Notes under the pieces: generated by a model | Database searches by the model: none | What the model was told of the DNA's origin: nothing | What the model saw: only the letters and a program-made list of their open reading frames with translations | Position numbers and translations under genes: made by a program | Part shown: positions 9,053-18,393 of the stretch, piece by piece | How the letters are laid out: the number at the start of each line of letters is the position of its first letter | Position numbering within the stretch: the first letter of the stretch is position 1 | Source: Coptodactyla brooksi | Lineage: Eukaryota > Arthropoda > Insecta > Coleoptera > Scarabaeidae | NCBI GenBank assembly: GCA_033557675.1 | Contig: JAWQRM010000610.1 | Coordinates: 1 to 21,055 of the forward strand | Direction: 5' to 3' | DNA: 21,055 bases

Positions 9053-9076
9053 CCAAGATAACGAGGGTTATCTTGG
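9053..9076. repeat. second palindrome in the same deletion scar
   Basis: CCAAGATAAC (9053-9062), spacer GAGG, GTTATCTTGG (9067-9076): a perfect 10-bp-arm inverted repeat. A direct repeat AAATAAACCA occurs at 9024-9033 and 9046-9055 between the two palindromes. Confidence 0.93.
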
Positions 9077-10015
9077 CAAATTTTGCTTTTCAGATAACCC
9101 CACAAGAAAAAGTCACATGTTGTGAGGTGCGGTGAATGAGAGGGCCATGCAATATTCCCATTTCGGGAGATCACATGATTTGGACACAAACGATTGACAA
9201 TATTCATGCTTCCTCGAGCAGTGTGGGAGGTTGCTCCATCCTGCTGGAAAAACGTCTCATTGTTCACCTCGTAGTGTGCAAGTTGTGGAATAAAAAAGTT
9301 TTCCAACATGTTTACGTATCTCTGCGAAGTCACTGTTACAGCATTGCCAAGCCTATCTTTAAAAAAGTATGGCCCTATGATCTCTAATGAAGACATGGCG
9401 CTCCTCATAGTAACTTTTGCGGAGTGCAATGGTTGCTGATGCAGTTCTCTAGGATTAACGTCACTCCAAAATCGAAAGTTCTGTTTGTTCACATAACCGG
9501 AGAGATCAAAGGGGTCGAAAGAAATCGAAACGGTTTACAATGTTCTTGTCTTGATTAATCAAGTCCAAACTTTCTAAGCAGAACCGACTTTGGCTCACAT
9601 AATCTGTTTCCTCAAGGGCCTGAACCGCTTGGATTTTGTAGGGCTGAAAGTGCAAATCTTGGTGTAAAATTCTTCTTACTGTTCTGCTTGAAATCCCAAG
9701 TGTAACACTGCCGGCGAGCTGAGCGATGAGGGCTTCTTTCAATGGCAACTCTTACATGTTCGATGTTTTCAGGTGTGCGTGCATTTTTTGGTCTCCCAGT
9801 TTTCTTCGTTGTCGTTGACGTTGTCTCTTCAAAGTTCTCAACCCACTTTTTAATCGCACAAGCAGATGGCACCGGCCGATTCCGATTAATGCTGAAGTGG
9901 TTGAGGAATGCACGACATGCTAGCTGGTACGAATTACCGTTTCGATAAAATGCTTTGATAAACATCGTACGCACGATGCTGTGGGGTCCAGCGCTCCATT
10001 ATGACTGAATGCTAT

Positions 10016-10319
10016 TTCACGCTCAAATTAACTGACGCTATCCCCTCCACCTTTCGACCCACGTCAGTCAGTTGTCAGTTTTAGGAATGGCATAAACAAT
10101 AACCATTTACGAAGCAAGTACAAACTACATGTAAAATAATATTTTGCCGGTGATTTTCGTTTTGTATTGTAGGTATTTTTATGATATTGTCATTACAATT
10201 TTTGTTGTTTTCAATCATTACATTTTGGTGCCTTTGGACAGTTATATTTGACAAAGGTATTTGTGGTATAAACTAGAAAGCTATGTTTATGTATTTATAA
10301 AGAATTAATATTCATGTTT
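10016..10319. other. no recognised gene
   Basis: AT-rich interval between the mariner start and the 3' end of the next PLE. The first part (a CCCTCCACCTTTCGACCCA stretch near 10043) may be 5' untranslated sequence of the mariner-like element. Nothing else is identifiable. Confidence 0.4.
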
Positions 10320-10365
10320 TTCGGGCTGTAGGGCCGTGTTCTATTCTGGAACTTTTTGTTCCAGA

Positions 10366-10398
10366 CGTTTCATCCTCTTCTGCGGAGGACATCATCAG
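10366..10398 (-). ncRNA. hammerhead-core-like motif at PLE 3' end
   Basis: On the - strand: CTGATGAT (10398-10391), GTCCTC (10390-10385), loop of 7, GAGGAT (10377-10372), GAAACG (10371-10366). This matches the hammerhead core CUGAUGA, stem II, GAAA, with one extra U after the first core strand. I cannot see a proper stem III with a cleavage site, so catalysis is not claimed. Confidence 0.45.
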
Positions 10399-10539
10399 TG
10401 GAAATAGATGTGCTTCTTTTTTTTTGATGTCAGCTTTTGATCGATGTTTGACTCAACGCTAAATGACTTGTTGATAGATTGACATGTGACACTTTTTAAG
10501 AGGAGCAAGGGGTGGAAACAGCCAATAAATTTCCAGTCT

Positions 10540-10845
10540 TCAACTCGTCGGTCCACTTCTAGTCTTATTAACAACTGGATGCCGTATTCTATGCAACAAA
10601 CTTAATTCTTCTTTTTTATTAAAGTTAGGTTGATTTTTGAAAATTTCTATAACTTCGATGTTTAAACGTGTGTAGTAGTGCGTCACTGTTGATAGGATTT
10701 TTGTATTTTCAAATAAAATAGTGTGGTTATCCCCCATCAGGGCGTGTTCTGCTACAGCGGACTTTTCTAGTTGAAATAAGCGGCAATACCTTTTATGTTC
10801 AGCGAGACGAGTCTTAATACTTCTCTTCGTTGTGCCCACGTACAC
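10540..10845 (-). pseudogene. Penelope-like GIY-YIG endonuclease fragment
   Basis: The ORF is open over about 100 codons and reads SVYVGTTKRSIKTRLAEHKR, then LEKSAVAEHALMGDNHTILF, ENTKILSTVTHYYTRLN and IEVIEIFKNQPNFNKKEELS, closing with HPVVNKT before the stop. YVG is the second half of the GIY-YIG signature. The Arg of KTRLAEHK, the Glu of AEHA and the final Asn are at the usual places for the nuclease. Only the first strand (GIY half) and the whole RT are missing because of truncation at 10855. Unlike the PLE at 5150-6100 it has no internal stop in the domain, so this copy looks younger. It lacks an RT and a start, so it cannot make a complete protein. Confidence 0.88.
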
Positions 10846-10855
10846 TGATCCAATT

Positions 10856-11800
10856 TATTTATTTTATTGGTTATCACAAGCTCCTGGAAGAAGAATTTTA
10901 TTATCTTTGGTTTTTAGTTGTCTTATTATTGGTTGTTTTCTTTCCGTAAATTTTTCAGAAATCTGTAAAATAGTTTCTGATTACTTTTACTATTTTCTTC
11001 AAACTTTCTTCCAAAAGCTTGTCCCAAAAGCTCTGTTACCATTTCGTTAATTTTATTACGTTGGTTTTCATATAGTTTGTAACCGCCATCTGTTCCATTG
11101 CCTAGGTATTTATTGTCTTCAAAGCCTCTTTTTTATCATTACTTCGGTTTTAATCTCATGATTCCACCAGCTCGTCTGCTTTGAACTTTTGTTGACTTTA
11201 ATCACTGCGCATATTTCCTTCGCTTCACTTAGGATAACGTATTTAAATTCCTGCCACACTTCTTCTAAGTCCGTGTGCGATTTTGCTCCTTTTATCTCGT
11301 TCAGATTTCTTTCTACCTTCTCTTTAAATTTCTTTCCAACTCCTCTGTCGTGTAGTTTGTATGCTCTGATTGATTCACTATTCTTTTTGTTGTGTAGTTT
11401 CCTACCTTTTTCCTCTCCTGATTGATTACTTCTAATTTTCCATTTTGCTATTAACATATAGTGGTCGCTATAAATTTCTGCCCCCTTTATTTACTTTTAA
11501 TATTTACTTTATTATCGATTTTTCTGTACGGCTTCTAACTTCTCTTGTATATTTATGTTCTCTTTATGTTAGGTTCTCTTTATGTATAAGGAAAATGTTT
11601 GTTGTAATCATGTTATTTTCGTTACTAAAACTTAACGTTCTTTTCCCATTATTGTTTCTACAATTCTCTTCTTCCAATCGTATAACATCTATTGTATCAT
11701 CTCCCACTTTACTTATTGTATCATCTCCCAAATTTTACACACTACACTTTACGTTGCACTCTGGTCTAATTTAATTCCATTGTACAAATGCATGTGCCTT
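10856..11800 (-). pseudogene. non-LTR retrotransposon ORF2, endonuclease end and linker
   Basis: Read leftwards. Broken endonuclease sequence runs from about 11790 (GKRTLSFSNENNMITTNIF, then HKYTREVRSRTEKSIID), corresponding to the usual GRxxLxxF...NT...HKYTW...IDYI series. It continues to SDHYMLIAKWKIRS near 11440. The longest open part (11457-11119) is the Lys/Glu-rich linker with LEEVWQEFKYVILSEAKEIC and SSKQTSWWNHEIKTEVMIKK, the WWN-x-E box that sits between endonuclease and RT in many insect LINEs. After a stop, KLFYRFLKNLRKENNQ appears near 10960-10920. The RT proper is missing: the element ends where the PLE begins at 10855. Clade not determined. Confidence 0.8.
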
Positions 11801-12690
11801 ACATCATGACCTTTTTTATTTAATTCCGTTTAATTCTTTAGTTCCTGTTTCTCCCCTTTATTCTTCTTATATCCAAAATTGCTATTTTTAATGTTTTATC
11901 TGCAATAGATTTAATTGTGTTTTGGCTTTTGTTTTAGTTTTTATTTGTAGCCTTTTCCGTTGCCAGGTCATCATCATATTTTACATCCATTGGTACCATT
12001 AATTTTTTCAGTGGAGTGTTACTTTAGTTGTTTCTGTTTGTTTCTGTTTGTTTCTCCAAAGTTCCTTCCTCTTTGTTCCAGATGAGTTGTATAATGTTAC
12101 TCCATAGTTTTTGATATCTAACTTTTACACTTTTTCTTTTATTCCTTTATTCCTCTGCTTTTCTCCTTATCATCTCTTGTATTTGTCGTTTTTTCTTCGT
12201 AGGGTCATTTTCAACATATATCTTTGCGTTGGGTACGTTTCTAAGTCGACTCTTCTCTACCATAATTTTACGTTTTCCTGCAACTGACTCCAGTTCTACT
12301 GCACATTTTCGCTTTCCAATACTATTACATTTTCAATTTTTACTTGCATTTCTAAATGTTATTCAATTATATATTTTATTTCTTCTCTCATATTATTTTC
12401 ACTTCCTTTTATACCTGTAATTACAATATTTTTCTTCCTCTTGTCTTTTTCCAACAATTCTATTTTATTTTTAAGTTCATTTATATTCTCTTCAATTTTA
12501 TAGTTTTTATTTTATCAATTCTTTACTTATTTGCGTAATTTCTTTTAATTAATTTGTTTGAAATGCCCTTGTTTTATTTGGCGCATCTCGGTTTTTAGCT
12601 CATTCATCAAACTTTATCTACAATTTTTTGTCCTCGTTACTTATTTTTATATGCACACAATTATTCAATGTCACTCCGGACCTGTTTGTA
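11801..12690 (-). pseudogene. non-LTR retrotransposon ORF1 and start of ORF2
   Basis: Read leftwards from about 12680. A coiled-coil-like Lys/Glu/Asn-rich segment (ENINELKNKIELLEKDKRKK, about 12500-12430) leads into NIVITGIKGSENNMREEIKY, typical of the RRM-like domain of LINE ORF1 nucleic-acid chaperones. LETYPTQRYMLKMTLRRKND and VRYQKLWSNIIQ follow after frameshifts. Near 11890, TLKIAILDIRRIKGRN resembles the first strand of the ORF2 endonuclease. Stops are frequent. The + strand appears as T-rich open frames in this stretch, but these are shadows of the A-rich LINE sense strand. Confidence 0.68.
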
Positions 12691-13060
12691 ATTTGTTTAC
12701 TATACACACATAAATGTGTATTAACATAAACACATAACTTTCCGTGAAGTTTTTAATTCAGACATTTATGTAGACATCAAAAATGTTATTTATATTAATT
12801 CAAATATTTAGCGGTAAGGTGCATGCTCATAAGTAAATTATTTGGTCCAAAATTAACAGAACCATATGGAACGTAACGCTAAAAACCTTATACCACTTAC
12901 AAGGGAATATTTTCAGTTTTTGGCAAATAACTCCGTAACGAATGGAGATAAAAATTAATGTTGCACCCAGGAATAATCACGCGTGAAAATTGCACCCCAT
13001 TATAGTTTAAGAAACATAACCACTCCTGCTCCCTACGCCAGTGCGGGTTATTTTAACAAA
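12691..13060. other. no recognised gene
   Basis: AT-rich. The only thing noted is GTAACGAATGGAGATAAA at about 12936-12953. A close version is present in inverted orientation near 14695-14712, as GTAACGAATGGAAATAAA on the - strand. This may be part of a repeat family shared with the inverted arms that follow. Confidence 0.4.
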
Positions 13061-13240
13061 CTGTCTATTCTATAAAAAAGAGCAGTTAAAATAGTCGATT
13101 CTGCACTTTCTAAACTTTTTAGAAGGACTAGATTTACCAAAGAAAAATAATATTTTAATTGGGGATTGACCATTAGCGTACATCTATGTGTGCATATACC
13201 TACGTATGTATATGTAAATCAAAAGAAAAGTAAGTTTATC

Positions 13241-14210
13241 ATTTATTTACATATTATAAAAAGGAAAACAATAGATCCAGTTAATATTGTGGCAAAAAAG
13301 CTCTTCAAAGAATGTTTGGAAGCAAATAAAATACCCTTGCATTACACATAACGAATTATAAGCATTATAAGTATATCGCAGTGATGAAAGTTGATTGGGT
13401 GGATACATAGCCATTTTATATCGGCTCAAAAACAGTGAGAAGGGTTACAACACTACTCAAAGTTTCTGTTAGTTGTGGTTTCTGCTAAATGATTTCATAA
13501 CGTATGAAAATAGAATACTATTGTTGCATATCGAAGAAATTGCCTTTTAACGCTGAAATTGGCCCCATTGCCAATTAAAAAACCTTTAGTCCTCTGCAAC
13601 ATATTTCAACTTTTGGATTGGAACATCCGTCCCACAGACGAGTTGGTTTTATTCTACTACCGACCCTTTTATTCTACTAACATCTAAGGGTTAATAAAAC
13701 ACGTAATAAGTGCGGAAGAGCTACAGTTTGCATTGCATTTACGTTATATTTGAAACATAAATACCTATCTTCAAAGAAAATAAAAAAACGAATTTAGGCT
13801 TATTAGGTGTTGTTACGTAAATTATTGATATTAAATCAATGATCTAAAAATAATTGTAATAACAGGCATATACAAAATATCTGATGCACGCAAACAATAC
13901 ATGTTCACATAATGAGTGAATTATGAGATTAAGGTTATCATGTGACTATTTCAAATCACAATTAAATCAATATGCTCCTATTCATATATTTACCTATAAA
14001 CAATGTAATTGTAATTGCAGATATCCGCAAAGTATCTGATGCACTTGAAGAGTGCATATTTATTTGATGATTATCACATTAACATTTAAACGTGAAAGTT
14101 TAAAAATTATAATTCCAGATGTAACTGATAAAACATATTGACGGTAGACAAAACTTATAGCCTGCCAGTTAGCGGGCGCTTGCATTCACCAATTACTACA
14201 AATCTACGAA
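13241..14210. other. AT-rich interior, no recognised gene
   Basis: About 970 bases inside the inverted pair. Several short frames are open but none resembles a known protein. A 13-bp direct repeat (TTTTATTCTACTA) occurs twice near 13648-13680. Confidence 0.4.
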
Positions 14211-14430
14211 ATGGCAGCAATTAATCCAGTTCATATTGTACACCTATTAATGCTGACTTACAAGCCAAATAACTTCAATCATTCTGCTACATATGCATTT
14301 TCAGATTCAGATAGTGAAATACGTCCTCGTTGCTCATTTTGTGGATCACAAACTATAATCCGTTGTGCATGGTGTAGCAGTTTTGTTTTGTTTTCAACAC
14401 TTTTTTGAAGAGTTTCATTACCATAATCTT
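14211..14430 (+). pseudogene. cysteine cluster resembling a piggyBac C-terminal domain
   Basis: An ORF from ATG 14211 ends with PRCSFCGSQTIIRCAWCSS. A one-base shift then gives FCFQHFFEEFHYHNLN and a stop near 14430. Together the pattern is C-x2-C-x8-C-x2-C, then Cys, then Phe-Phe-Glu-x-(Phe/Tyr)-His. Many piggyBac-type transposases end in this way (two CxxC pairs followed by a Cys, Phe-Glu, His-Thr segment). No piggyBac catalytic motif is visible upstream, so this is either a severely deleted copy or an unrelated zinc-binding exon. An AT-rich tail with AATAAATAATAAATAAA lies near 14472-14490. Confidence 0.5.
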
Positions 14431-15073
14431 AACTAGATTTATTACTGCCTTTTGTAAGATTTGTCTTTTGTAAATAAATAATAAATAAACAATCAATTCA
14501 CTTTCTGCTTTTATACCTATAGCTCATCTATTGAATAAGTGGAATGTAAATCGTTTTAAATGATCTTTTACATGAAAAACTTTATTTGTTAAAATAACAT
14601 TATGTGCTCTTAATGCTAATGGAGTTCAACTTTGTGATACAGTAAGTGATAATTAATAGGAAATACACCATTACGTTACAGCAGTACTTTATTTCCATTC
14701 GTTACAAAATTATTCTTCAAAAATCGTAAAAACTGAGGGGGGTTTCAATGTTTAAAGCCGTTTTTAGGCCGAAAATAACACTGTATTCACTCGTCAAATT
14801 AAGTTCGACCATTATCGTGTTTCTTTTGCTATTAGCAAAATGTTCATTAAATTTATTATTTTCATTTGTATAATATATAAATAATTAATTAACTTACTTT
14901 TCTTTTGATTCTGATGTACATACGTATACATATACATTCATAAGTGTCTATCCCCAATTAGAATATTATTTTTCTTTGGTAAATCTAGTTTCTCGAAAAA
15001 GTCTAATAGTGAAAGTTGAAAAAGTGAAATATCAACTATTTTAACTGCTCTTTCATATAGAATAAGAATACAG

Positions 15074-16089
15074 AATTACTGAAACTTTGAGGAATGGTCT
15101 CACCCCTTCAAACTGTTTTTGGGCTGGTACGAAAACTGGTTTTGTACCCACCGTGGGGTGAACTACTTATCCGCAAAGTTTAATTTTTTTTCGAATTTTC
15201 GGGTTGGGAATGTTCCCTTGTTAGATCATGTTGTAAAATGCAAAATATAGTTTTAATTGATACAGTTGTACAAGAGTTAGAACGTTCATTTGCATACAGA
15301 AGGTCAGATGAATTACTTTGTTTGACACGATATTTTAGAATTCAAGAAATGGGATTGGAATTTTTCTTATGTTTGTATCTTTTTGGCTAGGAAAAGTGCT
15401 TTTAGAAACGAATATTACGTTTAGTTTATTACTGTGACACTCAGATAGTACACTCTAAATTTTCAGTCTCGAAAGAAGGCTCCATTTTAAAATATAATAC
15501 TGTACAACTAAGCACACAAATATCACAAGCAAAGTTCAGAGAACTGTTTTGCAAAGACTGACGTGTAAGCGTTTTGAAAAGTACTGATTTGCCTGTGAAG
15601 TTTCTTAAATTTGCCACAATACGAACGAAAAGATGTACCAAGTATGTAAAAACATGTGTATAAATGGACAACATTTACCCATTGCCTATCAATTAAAAAC
15701 ATAATTAGAACATCTGTTACTGATAGCTTAGATTGAATGATACATACAGAAAGAGGATTTCATGGAGTTGATTTAGAAAGGGTTTCGAGTACAATAATTA
15801 TTTGTAAGAAAGATTCAAAAATAACTTTTAGAAGTGCAATGTGATGGGAGCAAATTGCAACTGTGCAAGGAAATAGAACAATGACAGTCATATTTAGGCC
15901 ATTTAAACATCCTTATCTCGTGGTACTTAGTCGTTGTGCTCCGATAATAACCCTTCATATATAACGCCAACGCAAAATTTAAAAATTAATCGCCTACTTC
16001 ATAGTATCTATAATAATAACCTCATGAACGTACCGTTTAAGGCATAATAGAACAATCGACAATAATAATCTGTATCAAATCACCTGTTA
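15074..16089. other. no recognised gene
   Basis: AT-rich. A 51-codon open frame (15238-15393) starts MQNIVLIDTVVQELERSFAY; I do not recognise it. The - strand open frame 15441-15674 has no family resemblance. No repeat ends were found. Confidence 0.4.
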
Positions 16090-16720
16090 CGTATCAATTA
16101 TCCCGTCATAAGCAGTACGACGGCATGAAAAGAACCCAACCGAGGCTAACTATACCAATCTGTTCTACAGCATACGAGTCTGAACTTTCGCAAGTCATCA
16201 TTCAGGTAAGCGAAAAGCAACCGTATAGAAGAGGACCACGGCGTTACCGAAGCCCTAAATACCATCTCAATGCGGCTCATCACAGCGTGTCATTACAATT
16301 ACCAACTTGACGGATGCTAAATTGAGATGTCAATTAGCAGCCAGCGGTCTCTCGGCCAACTCAATGCGGATGGAAGGTGGAAGGGAATGAGGGGCAAGGA
16401 GAAGCGCGGAATAGGGGTTCTGCTAAATGCGCGGCTGATTATAAAGTGTAAGGTTTGCCGGTTAGATTTTGCGGTTGATTTTGCCAGGCCATAATACGCA
16501 ATCAGGGGCGGGCTGATGAAACCGTACAGGGTTGTCCGTCGGAGGGCTTTTAACCGTCGTAATTTCGTTAAACTTTAATTCCGTGTGTACACACGAACCC
16601 CCAGCTTTTGTCACTAATTCGCTGCGCTGCAACAATGGACAATTGTCCATTGAACAAACACCCGCTGCCAAATATGGGACTGAATCGAAGAATAACGAAA
16701 TAATCGTTGTCTAAGAGAGC
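16090..16720. other. GC-richer, non-transposon-like segment
   Basis: Composition changes sharply here: about 600 bases with many CpG, GGCGGG-type and CGTCGG-type strings, between AT-rich flanks. No convincing coding frame on either strand, since the open frames are short and unrecognisable. No terminal repeats. It ends at a 20-bp palindrome (16633-16652). It could be single-copy host sequence, possibly regulatory; that is inference from composition alone. Confidence 0.4.
16633..16652. promoter_or_regulatory. perfect 20-bp palindrome of SOX-like half sites
   Basis: CAATGGACAATTGTCCATTG is self-complementary over 20 bases and is preceded by AA, giving AACAATGG. It contains four ACAAT/ATTGT-type cores, the half site recognised by SOX HMG proteins. 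Binding is not shown; this is a sequence-level suggestion. Confidence 0.35.
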
Positions 16721-17401
16721 TAGAAATTGTTTCACTCAAAAAAGCTTGGTTTATTATTTGTACAAAATAAAAAGTGCAATAAATAATAGAAAAAAATAAC
16801 AACTTTCCAGAGCAAGTGACAATTCTACATGTATAGAGATATGTAATATTTCAAACAAGAGCAGTGTATATTTTATAAGAATATAAAAATGGTAATCACG
16901 GATTGATTAGTTGAGAAAAATGTGTTTTATTGGGAGAATTTTTTTGCTCCCATAGAAGTGTTGGCAAGAAAAGTTTGCTGTAAAATTCAACATACAAAAT
17001 ATTACCCATGAATTAAACAAACCAAAAAAAAGTGGTCAAAAAATAATATACACCTTAAAATTATTGGCTAAGAAAATTAACCAATTTACTTATAACAGAA
17101 GCAGTGGATCGGATGAAGCATATAAAATTAATAATAGTGAAGCATTCCCTGCTGTTAACACTTATTGCTTTGACTTAATTCACACATTCAAATCTGTGAT
17201 AACCCTTACACATTTTTTCTTTTTTTTGTCTTTGAACGGTTAAAGTTATTTCGTCATATTTTGATTTTCAGCGTTTTCGTCTCATTATCATCCTTTCTAG
17301 TCTCCGTTGATCTCTCATTTTTATTATTGTCAGTATACTTTCCTAGTTTTCTTCTTTTATTGCTATGATTTCTATTCCGTTTTGTATTATTCGTACAGAC
17401 A
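16721..17401. other. AT-rich, no recognised gene
   Basis: Contains a small GGGAG/CTCCC inverted repeat near 16938-16957 and long T-rich runs from 17200. No protein family is recognisable. Confidence 0.4.
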
Positions 17402-17875
17402 TACCGGGTGGCTATCAAGAAACAGAGAAGCGTGTAACTCCTTTATTTATTCTCCCTTCATTTTATATATTTTTAATTTATTCTTTAATTTATTTTTAAT
17501 TTCATTTTATTCTCCCTTGTCTATTCTATTTGCTCGCATTTTTCTTACAGTGATACTAAAAAGTACACTTTAATTTGAAACATTTTAACAAAAACAGATA
17601 TTCATCATTCAGATCGATGAATGCACATTTGGGAATAAGGATATTTTCAATCGGAATAACCATGTATAGTGGAGTGGAGAGGGAAACGCCCAGGAATTTT
17701 ATTCCATAGATAATATTTAATCCCCAGACACTATTTTCTCTAAATATTTGGTGTGGCATAATAGGAGATCATGGTTGGCTCAGTTTTTGTTAATAGAAAT
17801 TTGTACGAAAAAAGTATCACAATATTATTAACAATGAAGTGGATAACTTTGGATAATTTTCCATTGAATGAACAT

Positions 17876-18155
17876 TAGAGCAATTATTATCAACAGGATG
17901 GTGCGCCACCTAACAATTTTAGACAAATATCAAATTTATTAAGTAAAAAATTTGGAGAAAGGTGACTTCAAACGCACAGACCAAATAAATGTCTTGCCAA
18001 ACCTTCCAACCTCATACCAATTGAGTGAACAAAACGTCTTTACAGCCGAGGTCATTAATATCTGTAGAGAATTTTCTGGTGAGATTTTATTAAATGTTAT
18101 TGAACACAATGTTATTGAAGTCCATAATACAGCCAACTTCGAACACTATGTTTAG
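17876..18155 (+). pseudogene. mariner-like transposase, C-terminal half
   Basis: SNYYQQDGAPPNNFRQISNL (about 17880-17940) is the second-Asp block of mariner-type transposases (YYQQDGAPPH in relatives). A frame change after KKFGER leads to KCLAKPSNLIPIE near 17990-18025, a decayed version of the WPARSPDLTPIEFFLWG block with the third acidic residue. The natural C-terminus reads ILLNVIEHNVIEVHNTANFE and stops at 18153-18155, matching the usual VN-GHHFEHL ending. The DNA-binding domains and first Asp are absent. Sequence after the stop (GCCGGATATCTCGGAATTGC near 18297) looks like the 3' non-coding tail. Confidence 0.8.
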
Positions 18156-18393
18156 TTAGTTCATTCATTGTGATGGAATGTACTTATTGTTTAGTTTGTT
18201 TATATAATTTTTTGTTTAATTTATTTGTTTACTTAATTTGTATTGCGCCTATCGTACAGTTTATTCATATCTGCAGGTGCCCCAGTATGATTTTCCCGCC
18301 GGATATCTCGGAATTGCGAAGAGACAAAAACTATGGTATAGGGTAAGCAAAGGACTATATAAGGACTATAAAAGCTGGCATTAACATACATAC

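Larger units (their letters stand above)
8932..9999 (-). pseudogene. mariner-like transposase with N-terminal HTH, broken
   Basis: Starts at ATG 9997-9999 (MERWTPQHRA), shifts frame, then FIKAFYRNGNSYQLACRAF and AIKKWVENFEETTSTTTKK with GRPKNARTPENIEHVR: the first HTH and the GRPR-like AT-hook linker. After a frameshift near 9720 the second HTH is ISSRTVRRILHQDLHFQPYK. The catalytic region begins around FDLSGYVNKQNFRFWSDV (about 9515-9460), where the usual DEAHF box is altered and shortened. It continues IIGPYFFKDRLGNAVTVTSQ, FFQQDGATSHTARGS (second Asp, about 9220) and WPSHSPHLTTCDFFLWGYLK (third Asp, about 9110). About 60 residues are then missing, replaced by palindromic DNA, before the C-terminus RLEDCVHLNGRHLTWVIFKK ending at TAA 8932-8934. 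Family certain, copy dead. Confidence 0.93.
8804..10015 (-). mobile_element. mariner-like element (IS630-Tc1-mariner), approximate limits
   Basis: Contains a whole-length but broken transposase gene read leftwards. The left end is probably TA at 8804-8805 followed by CAGGGTGTGGCATAATAAGG. The same string (GGTGTGGCATAATA, GGAG) recurs at about 17754, which supports it as an element terminus. A convincing mirror of this end is not found on the right: 9993-10006 matches its inner part only loosely and overlaps the start codon, so the right boundary may lie further out. Confidence 0.7.
10320..10855 (-). mobile_element. Penelope-like element, 5'-truncated, with 3' tail
   Basis: Read leftwards: GIY-YIG coding region (10845-10540), about 140 bases of 3' non-coding sequence, then a structured tail. 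The tail holds CTGATGAT, a 6-bp stem-loop and GAAACG (10398-10366), followed by an 8-bp perfect hairpin with loop AAAAA (10365-10345). Position and structure agree with PLE 3' ends, which in many animals carry hammerhead-type ribozyme sequences. The element begins abruptly at about 10855, within LINE-like sequence of the same orientation. Confidence 0.8.
13061..15073. repeat. diverged inverted-repeat pair about 1.6 kb apart
   Basis: The arm 13061-13240 matches the reverse complement of 14877-15073. The best core is 13127-13166 against 14960-14999, with one or two mismatches over about 40 bases (ACTAGATTTACCAAAGAAAA and onward). The block AGAGCAGTTAAAATAG and the inner AATCAAAAGAAAAGTAAGTT are also exact. 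Overall identity is roughly 80 percent by eye, with several indels. Either these are the termini of one old element or two copies of a small repeat in opposite orientation; terminal target duplications are not evident. Confidence 0.85.

Noticed and set aside
9136..9387. + strand open frame of 83 codons
   Set aside because: Antisense shadow of the mariner transposase catalytic domain.
9991..10015. Right TIR of the mariner at 8804
   Set aside because: The CGCTCC-ATTATG similarity is partly the start codon region of the transposase and the outer bases do not match; kept only as an approximate limit.
11445..12538. Several + strand open frames rich in Phe, Leu, Ser and Ile
   Set aside because: They are the T-rich complement of an A-rich LINE read on the - strand, where ORF1 and ORF2 motifs are recognisable.
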